Under the pieces are notes generated by a model. That model saw only the letters and a list, made by a program, of their open reading frames with translations, was not told the origin of the DNA and ran no database searches. The translations under genes were made by a program, and so were the position numbers. This document shows positions 7,706 through 14,464 of a DNA stretch of 22,779 nt, in pieces. Source of the stretch: an uncultured Atopobium sp. Lineage in GTDB: Bacteria; Actinomycetota; Coriobacteriia; Coriobacteriales; Atopobiaceae. Each line of letters starts with the position of its first letter. Within the stretch, counting starts at the first letter, position 1. The DNA is taken from the NCBI GenBank assembly GCA_900555335.1, contig USKU01000011.1:1-22779 (forward strand). The letters are read 5' to 3'.

Positions 7706-8248
7706 ATGAACTATTCAAATATTAAGTTTTCAGATATTGCAAATGGTGTTGGCGTAAGAACAACTCTGTTTGTTTCAGGCTGCCGTCTGCACTGTGAAGG
7801 CTGCTTTAATTACGAGGCGTGGGACTTCAAGAGCGGCGGAGAGTTTACTCCAGAAGTTGAGCAAGAGATTATTGACTCTCTTGCACCTGTCTATATCAAC
7901 GGTCTTTCCATCCTTGGTGGAGAGCCTTTTGAGCCAGAAAACCAAGAAGGTCTTGTTGAGTTTGTCGAGAAGGTCAGAGCTACCTACCCGCAAAAGAGCA
8001 TCTGGATGTATTCAGGTCACACCTGGGATCAGCTGACCGAGGGAAAGTGGCACACAGAGTACACTGATCGCATTCTGTCTTGTATTGATGTACTGGTGGA
8101 CGGTCCATGGATTCAGAGTCTCCATGATATTACCTTGCGTTTTAGAGGCTCCTCCAACCAGCGCCTTATTGATGTCCCTAAAACATTAGCTTCAGGAGAG
8201 ATTACCCTTTGGTCCGATGGACCTATGCTGAGCTCTCGTGAGATGTAA
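7706..8248 (+). CDS. nrdG: Anaerobic ribonucleotide reductase activating protein (radical SAM)
   Basis: 180 residues from ATG 7706, chosen because AAAGG (7695-7699) lies six bases upstream and MNYSNIKFSDIANGVGVR is the normal NrdG start; a GTG at 7679 would add nine residues with no family match. NrdG uses a 4Fe-4S cluster and S-adenosylmethionine to generate the glycyl radical on NrdD. The cluster motif is C26-x3-C30-x2-C33 in SGCRLHCEGCFN, typical of the activase group. ILGGEPF is the SAM-contacting G-G-E motif and later IDVLVDGPW is also conserved. Length fits the family (about 155-200). It follows nrdD by 113 bp, with an intervening terminator and a GGTAAC / GTTACC inverted repeat (7662-7667 and 7685-7690), so it may have its own promoter. 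Confidence 0.96.
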   Translation: MNYSNIKFSDIANGVGVRTTLFVSGCRLHCEGCFNYEAWDFKSGGEFTPEVEQEIIDSLAPVYINGLSILGGEPFEPENQEGLVEFVEKVRATYPQKSIWMYSGHTWDQLTEGKWHTEYTDRILSCIDVLVDGPWIQSLHDITLRFRGSSNQRLIDVPKTLASGEITLWSDGPMLSSREM

Positions 8249-8265
8249 GAGCTCCAAAGCGCAAT

Positions 8266-8292
8266 AAAAAAGCCCGCGTATGCGGGCTTTTT
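8266..8292. terminator. Bidirectional terminator between nrdG and the DMT gene
   Basis: GCCCGC-gtat-GCGGGC with a run of As before and Ts after. It can end transcription in both directions, serving nrdG (+) and the convergent transporter gene (-), whose stop is at 8320. Confidence 0.95.
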
Positions 8293-8319
8293 GTTTAGGG
8301 TCGTATTGTATAGAGAGCT

Positions 8320-9267
8320 TTAGTTTTCTGAAGGAGTTTGGGGCTCTGCGGGTTTCTCGCCAAGCTCACTGATAAAGATTGCAACAAAGATAACAATAAA
8401 GCCAAGGAAGATTGTGGGGGTAATAACCTCAGCAAGGAAGATCACGCCAAAAACTGCTGCAAAAATACTGTCCAGAGAAATTATTAGTGAGGCCTGAACA
8501 GGAGCAACTGACTTCTGTGCGCGGTTCTGCAAAACACCAGTCAGCGCAGTTGCAATAAGAGTGATGTAGGCGAGGGCAACCCAGGCATTTGTGGGCAATA
8601 CCGCAAAATTGGGAACCGTTTCAAAGCAAAGCGCGTAGGCAAGGCAGGGAAGGGCGCTCACACCAAGCTGCACCACCGTAAGTGTGATGATGTCGTATTT
8701 GTGAGAAAGCTCGGCAATAAGGACAAAGTCAAAGGCAAAAATAATAGCTGAGAGCAATGTCATCTGCTCGCCCAAGCCAAACGAGAACGAAAAATCAGTG
8801 CCCAGTGAGATAAGACCAATGCCAGCTACGCATAAAAAGGCTGCAAAAATACTGGTTCCATGAGGTTTTTTCTTTGCGATAAGCCAGTTTACAAACGGAA
8901 TCATCGCGCAATAAATTGATGCAATAAAGGCAGCTTTACCTGCAGTGGTATAAGCAAGAGCTCCATTTTGGAACAGAAATCCTAGACCGTTAAGAACGCC
9001 TAAGAGCACGCCGTATTTGATATGTGTGACATTCAAGTGTTCTTTAAGTTTTTTTCTAAAGATGATGGCAACAATACCTACGGCAAAGACAAAACGTAAG
9101 GTCATAAGCCAAGCTGCCGAGATGTAACTAATTGCATCTTTGATAACGACAAATGACCCGCCCCAGATAAGTGCGCAGACAAGAAGGGCAAACTTCCATA
9201 CAAGCGCAGAAGAAGTATCTAGTGTGAGTCTGGAAGAGTTTCTAGTAGAAAGATCTGATGATGCCAC
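8320..9267 (-). CDS. EamA/DMT-family transporter
   Basis: 315 residues on the minus strand. The start is GTG at 9267-9265: an in-frame TAG lies only one codon upstream, so a longer form is impossible. The protein has about ten hydrophobic segments in two five-helix repeats, the layout of the drug/metabolite transporter superfamily. The first repeat opens with LLVCALIWGGSFVVIKDAI (family W-G-s-n-f), and LQNGALAYTTAGKAAFIASIYCAMIPF is the conserved helix 3-4 region; the second repeat ends with SLDSIFAAVFGVIFLAEVI, the usual G-x-x-x-L-g-E region. Such proteins export or import small metabolites across the cytoplasmic membrane; the substrate cannot be predicted. The C-terminus is a short Pro/Glu-rich cytosolic tail. 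It is divergent from the DegV gene and apparently monocistronic. Confidence 0.92.
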   Translation of the reverse strand: MASSDLSTRNSSRLTLDTSSALVWKFALLVCALIWGGSFVVIKDAISYISAAWLMTLRFVFAVGIVAIIFRKKLKEHLNVTHIKYGVLLGVLNGLGFLFQNGALAYTTAGKAAFIASIYCAMIPFVNWLIAKKKPHGTSIFAAFLCVAGIGLISLGTDFSFSFGLGEQMTLLSAIIFAFDFVLIAELSHKYDIITLTVVQLGVSALPCLAYALCFETVPNFAVLPTNAWVALAYITLIATALTGVLQNRAQKSVAPVQASLIISLDSIFAAVFGVIFLAEVITPTIFLGFIVIFVAIFISELGEKPAEPQTPSEN

Positions 9268-9300
9268 GCGCTATCCATTCCCGTCGAAGGTAAAAGTTAA

Positions 9301-9328
9301 GGTATAGGTAGTGATTTGAGAAAATCAA
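9301..9328 (-). promoter_or_regulatory. Candidate promoter of the DMT gene
   Basis: On the minus strand, TTGATT (9323-9328) and TATACC (9301-9306) are separated by 16 bases, a fair match to a vegetative -35/-10 pair, about 34 bases upstream of the GTG start. Consensus matching only. Confidence 0.35.
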
Positions 9329-9332
9329 ACGC

Positions 9333-9384
9333 GTGCAAGTATACGTGATTTTGCACTTGAAGCGCCCCACAAGCAGCATAAAAA
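9333..9384 (+). promoter_or_regulatory. Inverted repeat and possible promoter of the DegV operon
   Basis: GTGCAA (9333-9338) and TTGCAC (9351-9356) form an inverted repeat with a 12-base spacer, a possible operator. TTGAAG (9357-9362) and TAAAAA (9379-9384), 16 bases apart, could be the -35 and -10 of the degV transcript, with the repeat just upstream. The 8-mer AAGTATAC occurs twice in this gap (9337-9344 and 9394-9401). All of this is inferred from pattern. Confidence 0.3.
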
Positions 9385-9468
9385 TGAGATTAGAAGTATA
9401 CTCACATCTGCAAGAAAAATAAGTGTGTGCGATTGTTTTATGCAAGAAGATATTTCAAGGAGACTTGT

Positions 9469-10353
9469 ATGTCCAACTACGTTTTGACCTGTTGTTCTAC
9501 GGCCGATGTAAGTGAGAAGTACCTTCAGTCACGTGATGTGAAATACGTATATTTCAACTACGAACTTGATGGTGTTCAGTGCAAGGATGACTTTGGTCGC
9601 ACTAATGCACCAGCTGATCTCTATAAAAAGATGCTTGCAGGTGCTGAGTGCCGCACTTCGCAGGTATCAATTGGTGAGTACATGGTCTTCTGGCGTCCTT
9701 TCCTGGAGGAGGGCAAAGACGTTCTCCACGTTACCCTCAGTTCTGGTGTTTCTGGAACTTATGAGTCTGCGTGCCAGGCAAAGGTAGAGATTGAGCAGGA
9801 GTTCCCTGACAGAAAGATTGAGGTTGTTGACTCTCTGCAGGCATCTTCTGGCTACGGTCTCTTGGTAGATGGTCTTGCCGATAAGCGCGATGAAGGCCTG
9901 TCTTTTGACGAGGCAGTTGCATGGGCTAAAGAAGCACGTCATCGTGTGTATGGCTGGTTCTTCTCAACAGATTTGACCTTCTTTGTTCGTGGTGGTCGCA
10001 TTTCCAAGACAGCTGGCCTGCTTGGCGGCATGCTTAACATTTGTCCTGTTATGGATATTGAGGCTGACGGTTCTTTGGCTGTTAAAGAGAAGGCACGTGG
10101 CAAAAAGAAAGCAATTGCTCGCGTTGTCGAGATTATGACTCAAACTGCAGAGCAGGGCAGTTCTTACGCACGTAAAGTGTTTATCTCTAACTCTGAATGC
10201 GCCTCTGATGCCCAGGCTGTCAAAGAGCTTATTCAAGAAAAGCTTCCACAGACCGGTGATATCAACATCTTTACCATTGGCGCAACTATTGGTGTTCATA
10301 CTGGTCCTGGAACTGTTGCAACATTCTGGTGGGGAGAAGAACCTCGCGCTTAA
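9469..10353 (+). CDS. DegV family fatty-acid-binding protein (FakB-like)
   Basis: 294 residues. ATG 9469 follows AAGGAG at 9457-9462; the frame is open upstream to 9427 but without a ribosome site. DegV proteins bind a long-chain fatty acid and, as FakB, present it to the kinase FakA to make acyl-phosphate for phospholipid synthesis. Seen here: TCCSTADVS near the N-terminus (family: T-D-S-x-x-D-L), TSQVSIGEY (T-S-Q-P/V-S motif), LSSGVSGTYESA (lipid carboxylate-binding loop), and FVRGGRISKTAGLLGGML, the strongly conserved R-G-G-R-I motif. Length is normal (about 280-290). The usual Asp in the first motif is replaced (CCSTAD rather than T-D-S-T-A-D), a small deviation. No fakA is in the window. 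It starts a probable operon with the alcohol dehydrogenase 35 bp downstream. Confidence 0.93.
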   Translation: MSNYVLTCCSTADVSEKYLQSRDVKYVYFNYELDGVQCKDDFGRTNAPADLYKKMLAGAECRTSQVSIGEYMVFWRPFLEEGKDVLHVTLSSGVSGTYESACQAKVEIEQEFPDRKIEVVDSLQASSGYGLLVDGLADKRDEGLSFDEAVAWAKEARHRVYGWFFSTDLTFFVRGGRISKTAGLLGGMLNICPVMDIEADGSLAVKEKARGKKKAIARVVEIMTQTAEQGSSYARKVFISNSECASDAQAVKELIQEKLPQTGDINIFTIGATIGVHTGPGTVATFWWGEEPRA

Positions 10354-10388
10354 GATGTTGTTCGAGTAGGTAGGAAAGGTCTTTAGTC

Positions 10389-11582
10389 ATGGTTAATTTT
10401 GAGTACGTTGTACCTACTCAAGTGGTTTTTGGAAAAGATACTCAACTTCGTGTGGCAGAGCTTGTCTCTGCTCACGGAGGTACCAAGGTGCTGGTGCATT
10501 TTGGTGGCAGTCACGTGGTAAAGAGTGGCTTGCTTAACCAGATCCACCAGCTTCTAAGCAATGCGGGAATTGCTTTTGTTGACTGTGGTGGAGTTGTCCC
10601 CAATCCTCGATTAGAGCTTGCAGAAGAAGCTGTAGAGCTGGGCAAACGCGAGGGTGTTGACTTTATTTTGGCCATCGGTGGCGGATCTGTCATGGATTCT
10701 GCTAAGGCGATTGCATATGGCCTGGCCAATGACGTTTCTCTTGAAGACCTCTATTTGCATAAGGTCAGTGTTTCAAAGGCAGTTCCTCTTGGTGTCATTT
10801 CTACTATTGCAGGAACTGGATCTGAAACCTCTGATTCTTCCGTCATGAACATTACGCTGGCTGATGGCCGTGTTCTTAAGCGTTCTTATCACCATCAGAG
10901 CGGCCGTCCTTGCTTTGCCATCATGAATCCAGAGCTCACCTATTCCGTGAGTGCTTATCAGACGGCATCAACAGGCGCCGACATCATGATGCACACCATG
11001 GAGCGCTATTTTACGCTCGAGAAGGACGTGGCACTCACTGACGAGCTAGCCGAGGGGCTCTTACGCACCGTAAAAGAAGCTGTCTTGATTGCTGTCAAAG
11101 AACCAGAGAATTACGCTGCACGTGCAGATTTGCTCTGGGCATCGTCGCTTTCTCACTGCGGACTTACCGGAACTGGTCGCGTAAGCGATTTTGCTTCTCA
11201 TGCAATCGAGCATGAGCTGAGCGCAAAGTATGATGTAGCTCACGGTGCTGGTCTCACGGCTATTTGGGCAAGTTGGGCTCGCTATGTTATGAGCCAAGAT
11301 CCAGAGCGCTTTGCGCAGTTTGCGGTTAATGTTTTTGGAGTTCAAAATAACTTCCATAATCCAACCGCTACAGGCCTTGCGGGAATCGAAGCTTGGAATC
11401 AGTGGTGTCATGCAATTGGTATGCCAACCTCCCTTGCCGAGCTTGGAGTAGACCCTTCGGAAGAGGACATTCTCCAGATGGCAAAAGGCACTATTGATGC
11501 TCGCGGTGGAGATCATGCGGGCAACTTTATGCAGCTTAAAACAGCAGATGTTCAACAGATTTTAAGAATGGCCCTAAAGTAA
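10389..11582 (+). CDS. Iron-containing alcohol dehydrogenase, butanol-dehydrogenase type
   Basis: 397 residues; ATG 10389 is preceded by an AGGAAAGG ribosome site. Group III NAD(P)-dependent alcohol dehydrogenases interconvert aldehydes and alcohols in fermentative redox balance. The N-terminal Rossmann-like half starts FEYVVPTQVVFGK and contains G97-G-G-S100 V-M-D-S-A-K-A, the dinucleotide-binding motif. The C-terminal helical half carries the metal ligands D198 and H202 (GADIMMHTMERY), H271 (SHAIEHEL) and H285 (VAHGAGL), at the spacing known from BDH/YqdH proteins, with H275 nearby as in the family. All four ligands are intact. Physiological substrate is unknown; a butanol-dehydrogenase-like or lactaldehyde-type activity is likely. 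It probably shares a transcript with the upstream DegV gene. Confidence 0.95.
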   Translation: MVNFEYVVPTQVVFGKDTQLRVAELVSAHGGTKVLVHFGGSHVVKSGLLNQIHQLLSNAGIAFVDCGGVVPNPRLELAEEAVELGKREGVDFILAIGGGSVMDSAKAIAYGLANDVSLEDLYLHKVSVSKAVPLGVISTIAGTGSETSDSSVMNITLADGRVLKRSYHHQSGRPCFAIMNPELTYSVSAYQTASTGADIMMHTMERYFTLEKDVALTDELAEGLLRTVKEAVLIAVKEPENYAARADLLWASSLSHCGLTGTGRVSDFASHAIEHELSAKYDVAHGAGLTAIWASWARYVMSQDPERFAQFAVNVFGVQNNFHNPTATGLAGIEAWNQWCHAIGMPTSLAELGVDPSEEDILQMAKGTIDARGGDHAGNFMQLKTADVQQILRMALK

Positions 11583-11675
11583 AGTTTCTCAAGGTAAATT
11601 TTGTTTCATTGCGGGTATTATTACTACATACGAAGTTACTGAGCCACCAAGCTCAAACATACGGAAGGAAGATTC

Positions 11676-12134
11676 ATGAGCGGTTTTGTTAAGGCAGACA
11701 ATGTTTTTGTAAACCAGAACGCAGCGAGCCGTAATGATGTCCTGCGTTTTATTGCCGATAAAGCATTGGAAGCTGGCGTAACTGACGATGCAGACGCTGT
11801 TTACAATGCTTTTTTGGCTCGTGAGGAAATGGGCGAGACCGGCATGACTGACGGTTTTGCAGTTCCACACGCAAAAGATGCTGCTATCAAGGACGCAGCT
11901 GTCTTTGTCTTCAAGAACAGCACCCCTCTTGAGTGGCCTTCTTTTGACGAGAAGCCCGTTGATGTTGCTATTGCACTGCTTGTTCCAGATGGAGAGGCTG
12001 GCACCACTCACATCAAGCTTCTTTCTAAGACCGCCGTTCTTCTGATGAGAGATGAGTTTAAGTCTCTGCTTCGTGGCTCTAATGATCAGGAAGCTATTGC
12101 TCAGGCTATTAACGAGGGCATTAGCGAGGAGTAG
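11676..12134 (+). CDS. Stand-alone PTS EIIA, fructose/mannitol family
   Basis: 152 residues; ATG 11676 with GGAAGG at 11663-11668. It is a complete EIIA (PTS_EIIA type 2) domain: R49-E-E-M-G-E-T-G-M-T-D-G-F-A-V-P-H65 carries the phosphorylated His65 in the family motif G-x-a-x-P-H. In the sugar phosphotransferase system EIIA accepts phosphate from HPr and passes it to EIIB. No EIIB or EIIC gene is adjacent, so it either serves a transporter encoded elsewhere or has a regulatory role like EIIA-Ntr. The 93-bp gap before it shows no clear terminator, so it could be read from the alcohol dehydrogenase transcript or from its own promoter. A strong terminator follows. Confidence 0.93.
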   Translation: MSGFVKADNVFVNQNAASRNDVLRFIADKALEAGVTDDADAVYNAFLAREEMGETGMTDGFAVPHAKDAAIKDAAVFVFKNSTPLEWPSFDEKPVDVAIALLVPDGEAGTTHIKLLSKTAVLLMRDEFKSLLRGSNDQEAIAQAINEGISEE

Positions 12135-12136
12135 AG

Positions 12137-12147
12137 TTTCTCGCCAG
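12137..12147 (+). repeat. TTTCTCGCCAG word, intergenic copy
   Basis: Exact 11-mer three bases after the EIIA stop codon, outside any gene. This copy matters because no coding constraint explains it; see the finding on this word. Confidence 0.5.
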
Positions 12148-12201
12148 GTTATAGAGGGCTTGGCAGGTACTTCCTGTAACAGTCTAACTGGGTAAAATTT
12201 T

Positions 12202-12235
12202 GGACACTCAAGCACAAACTTGAGTGTCCTTTTTT
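12202..12235 (+). terminator. Terminator after the EIIA gene
   Basis: GGACACTCAAG (12202-12212) and CTTGAGTGTCC (12219-12229) form an 11-bp perfect stem with a six-base loop, followed by six Ts. Confidence 0.95.
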
Positions 12236-12246
12236 GTGTAAAAAGG

Positions 12247-12260
12247 CGTACACTTGTACT
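12247..12260 (+). promoter_or_regulatory. SOS-box-like palindrome upstream of the DJ-1/polymerase/YolD genes
   Basis: CGTACACTTGTACT has the layout of a Gram-positive/actinobacterial LexA box (GAAC-N4-GTTC), but with GTAC in each half-site in place of GAAC and GTTC. It lies 25 bp before the DJ-1 start codon, in the expected promoter zone, and the operon encodes a Y-family polymerase, the usual SOS target. Binding is a guess; the substitution is symmetric in the two half-sites. Confidence 0.35.
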
Positions 12261-12284
12261 AGTTTTAGTCGAGAAGGGAGTCAG

Positions 12285-12857
12285 ATGTTTACACCATGTA
12301 CTGACAAGCGCGTTGCTGTCTTTTTTGCCGATGGTTGTGAAGAGATTGAGGGACTGAGCGTTGTTGATGTCCTGTATCGTGCAGGTATTCCCTGTGACAA
12401 AGTGTCTATCTCTGATTCCTTGAGCGTGACTTCATCTCACCAGGTTACCTTTCTAACAGACAAGCTACTTAGTCAGGTCTCGTTTGATGATTACAGCATG
12501 TTGGTGCTTCCTGGAGGTCTTCCTGGAACCACTAATCTTGAGGCTTGTGAGCCACTTATGCAGGCAGTTGATGCGTTTGCGGAAGATGGCCGTGCGCTTG
12601 CTGCAATCTGTGCTGCTCCTTCAATTTACGCTAAGCGTGGATTGCTTGCGGGTAAGAAGGCTACGTCTAATCCAGGCTTCCAGCATTTTCTTTCAGAGAA
12701 TGGCGCTAATCTTTCGCAAGATGCGGTTTGTGTTGACGGCTCTTTTATTACCAGTCAGGGTGCGGGAACAGCTCTTAAGTTTGGTCTTGAGATTGTTCGT
12801 TATCTTGTAGGTAATGACGTGGCAGAAAAAGTTTCAAAAGGCATTGTGCTTATCTAG
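12285..12857 (+). CDS. DJ-1/PfpI family protein
   Basis: 190 residues; ATG 12285 is preceded by GAAGGGAG. An upstream start at 12234 in the same frame overlaps the terminator T-run and is rejected. The fold is that of the DJ-1/ThiJ/PfpI family: RVAVFFADGCEEIEGLSVVDVLYRAG at the N-terminus with the conserved Glu (E19/E20), LPGGLPGT at 75-82, and the nucleophile elbow AAICAAPS with Cys109. These match E18 and C106 of DJ-1-type proteins, whose reported roles include glyoxalase/deglycase activity and oxidative-stress protection. TSNPGF further on is also typical. The stop codon is only three bases before the polymerase start, so the two are almost certainly co-translated; this association is not one I recognise as standard. 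Confidence 0.93.
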   Translation: MFTPCTDKRVAVFFADGCEEIEGLSVVDVLYRAGIPCDKVSISDSLSVTSSHQVTFLTDKLLSQVSFDDYSMLVLPGGLPGTTNLEACEPLMQAVDAFAEDGRALAAICAAPSIYAKRGLLAGKKATSNPGFQHFLSENGANLSQDAVCVDGSFITSQGAGTALKFGLEIVRYLVGNDVAEKVSKGIVLI

Positions 12858-12860
12858 GCC

Positions 12861-14204
12861 ATGGCACCTTCTCAAAAACAGTACCTGGTCATTGACCTAA
12901 AGAGTTTCTACGCATCGGTTGAGTGTGTTGAGCGGGGCCTTGATCCCATGAAGGCCAAGCTTGTTGTGGCAGATCTTACTAGGACAGAAAAGACAATCTG
13001 TTTGGCTGTTTCACCGGCGCTTCGTGCGCTGGGTGTTCCTGGACGTTGCCGTGTTTTTGAGATTCCTAAAAACCTTACCTATGAGGTAGCTCCTCCTCGC
13101 ATGGCTCTGTATGTGGAGCGCTCTGCAGATGTGTATTCGGTATATCTCAAATACATTGCACCAGAAGACATCCACGTTTACTCCATTGACGAGGCATTTA
13201 TTGATGTAACACCGTACTTATCGCTTTATGGATGCACGGCAAGAGAGTTGGGCGAGAAGATCCGTGCAGACGTAGCAAAAACTACTGGTATCCCTGCTAC
13301 TTGTGGTTTGGGCCCAAATTTGTATCTGGCAAAAATTGCGCTTGATATTACGGCAAAGCACAGCTCAAATTTCTTTGGTGAGCTTGATGAAGAGTCGTAC
13401 AAACTTAAACTTTGGAACCATAAACCTTTGTGTGATTTTTGGCATATTGGTGCAGGTATTCAAAAGCGTCTTGCGGCAATGAATATTCACACCATGGGGC
13501 AGCTTGCCATGGCTCCTACAGAACCTTTGTATAAAGAATTTGGCGTTGATGCAGAAATTCTTATTGATCATGCGTGGGGTATTGAACCAACTACTATTGC
13601 AGATATTAAGGCCTATAAGTCTCAAAGTCATTCTGTCTCAACGGCACAGGTCTTTGATCACAACAGAGATACAGAGGGTGCTCGTCTTATCTTTAAAGAG
13701 ATGGTTGAGGCGCTGTCCTTAGAGCTTGTAACACAAAAGCTCGTTTGCTCTTCTATTGGTATCTATATTGGCTACTCGGCAACAGAGAGCCAGATGGAAG
13801 AGCTGAGGCAAACAGGAGATTATAGGAGCTGGAGAAGACATATTCCTTCTAGCAGTGGTACTAAGAAGCTCTCTTATCCTACTAACTCTAGAGATGAGCT
13901 TATGGCAGAGGTTTTGTCTTTCTTTGACGAGCGCGTACTACCTACAGAAAGTGTGCATCGCGTGGGCCTTACCTTCGGAAACACTCAAGAAGAAACGGGC
14001 TCGGGTATTCAGACATCGCTTTTCCAGGACAACACCGTTTTAGAAAGAGAGCGCCAGCGTCAAGATACTATCAATGCCATAAAGAAGAAGTTTGGTAAGA
14101 ACTCCTTGCTCAAAGCTATGGACTTGCTCCCCGAAGCAACGGCACGTCAGAGAAATGCTCAGATTGGAGGACACCGTAGTGGAGAAGAAACCAATGAGGC
14201 CTAA
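12861..14204 (+). CDS. Y-family DNA polymerase, UvrX/YqjW (UmuC-like) type
   Basis: 447 residues; ATG 12861, three bases after the DJ-1 stop, lacks a strong ribosome site and is probably translated by coupling. Translesion polymerase. The palm/fingers domain has VIDLKSFYASVE with catalytic Asp12 and YSIDEAFID with Asp110 and Glu111. GIPATCGLGPNLYLAKIALD is the conserved region after the catalytic site, and FWHIGAGIQKRLAAMNI is the helix-hairpin-helix thumb. A QxxLF-type sliding-clamp-binding peptide, QTSLF, sits at residues 384-388. IDLKSFYASVE (rather than the IDMDAFFAS of DinB) and the downstream YolD-like gene place it with the Bacillus UvrX/YqjW group rather than with Pol IV. Its 3' end overlaps the YolD-like gene by 26 bases. 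Confidence 0.95.
   Translation: MAPSQKQYLVIDLKSFYASVECVERGLDPMKAKLVVADLTRTEKTICLAVSPALRALGVPGRCRVFEIPKNLTYEVAPPRMALYVERSADVYSVYLKYIAPEDIHVYSIDEAFIDVTPYLSLYGCTARELGEKIRADVAKTTGIPATCGLGPNLYLAKIALDITAKHSSNFFGELDEESYKLKLWNHKPLCDFWHIGAGIQKRLAAMNIHTMGQLAMAPTEPLYKEFGVDAEILIDHAWGIEPTTIADIKAYKSQSHSVSTAQVFDHNRDTEGARLIFKEMVEALSLELVTQKLVCSSIGIYIGYSATESQMEELRQTGDYRSWRRHIPSSSGTKKLSYPTNSRDELMAEVLSFFDERVLPTESVHRVGLTFGNTQEETGSGIQTSLFQDNTVLERERQRQDTINAIKKKFGKNSLLKAMDLLPEATARQRNAQIGGHRSGEETNEA
14166..14170 (+). promoter_or_regulatory. Shine-Dalgarno inside the polymerase gene, fixing the YolD start
   Basis: GGAGG lies eight bases before GTG 14179, within the coding sequence of the polymerase. It favours the GTG start over ATG 14194. 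Confidence 0.7.
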
Positions 14205-14415
14205 ACAGGGTTTCTCGCCAGCGGAAGCCACCGCAAAAGAGGATGCGTTTGCAGCGCAGATGCATTACGGACACCCTCGTATGTCGCGAGCAAATAGGGC
14301 AAAAATATTTATGCCTTTTGATGCACTGAAAGGTTTACGAGAAGCCTTGGCAGAAAGAGAACAGGAAGCTCAAGACCATATAAAAGACTTTCATGACTTA
14401 CCACACTGGTCATAG
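14179..14415 (+). CDS. YolD-like protein
   Basis: 78 residues from GTG 14179, supported by GGAGG at 14166-14170; ATG 14194 would give 73 residues. The core MSRANRAKIFMPFDALKGL fits the YolD-like pattern R-A-k-x-F-x-P-F-a-A-L-k-G, followed by a charged helix (REALAEREQEAQ). YolD-like proteins are small and usually encoded beside UvrX/YqjW-type polymerases; they have been proposed as UmuD-like partners or regulators. The frame overlaps the end of the polymerase gene by 26 bases, so the two are translationally linked. It is short and Met/charge-rich, with no signal peptide. Confidence 0.82.
   Translation: MEKKPMRPKQGFSPAEATAKEDAFAAQMHYGHPRMSRANRAKIFMPFDALKGLREALAEREQEAQDHIKDFHDLPHWS
14211..14221 (+). 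repeat. TTTCTCGCCAG word, copy in the YolD-like gene
   Basis: Exact 11-mer, here encoding Phe-Ser-Pro in a different codon frame from the truA copy. See the finding on this word. Confidence 0.5.
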
Positions 14416-14416
14416 G

Positions 14417-14447
14417 TTTATACGATAAAATAGACAGGTCGTATAAA
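14417..14447. promoter_or_regulatory. Perfect 9-bp inverted repeat, candidate operator
   Basis: TTTATACGA (14417-14425) and TCGTATAAA (14439-14447) are exact reverse complements with a 13-base spacer, giving 22 bp centre to centre, about two helical turns. It begins one base after the YolD stop and ends 17 bases before the start of the membrane-protein gene; TAAAAT (14426-14431) or TATAAA (14442-14447) could be a -10. It looks like a dimeric repressor site controlling the ABC-transporter operon. Confidence 0.55.
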
Positions 14448-14464
14448 GAAATCGAGGAGGTTTC

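Noticed and set aside
11589..12215. 208-codon minus-strand frame opposite the EIIA gene
   Set aside because: Antisense to a clear PTS domain, runs through intergenic DNA and the terminator flank, and shows no recognisable motif.
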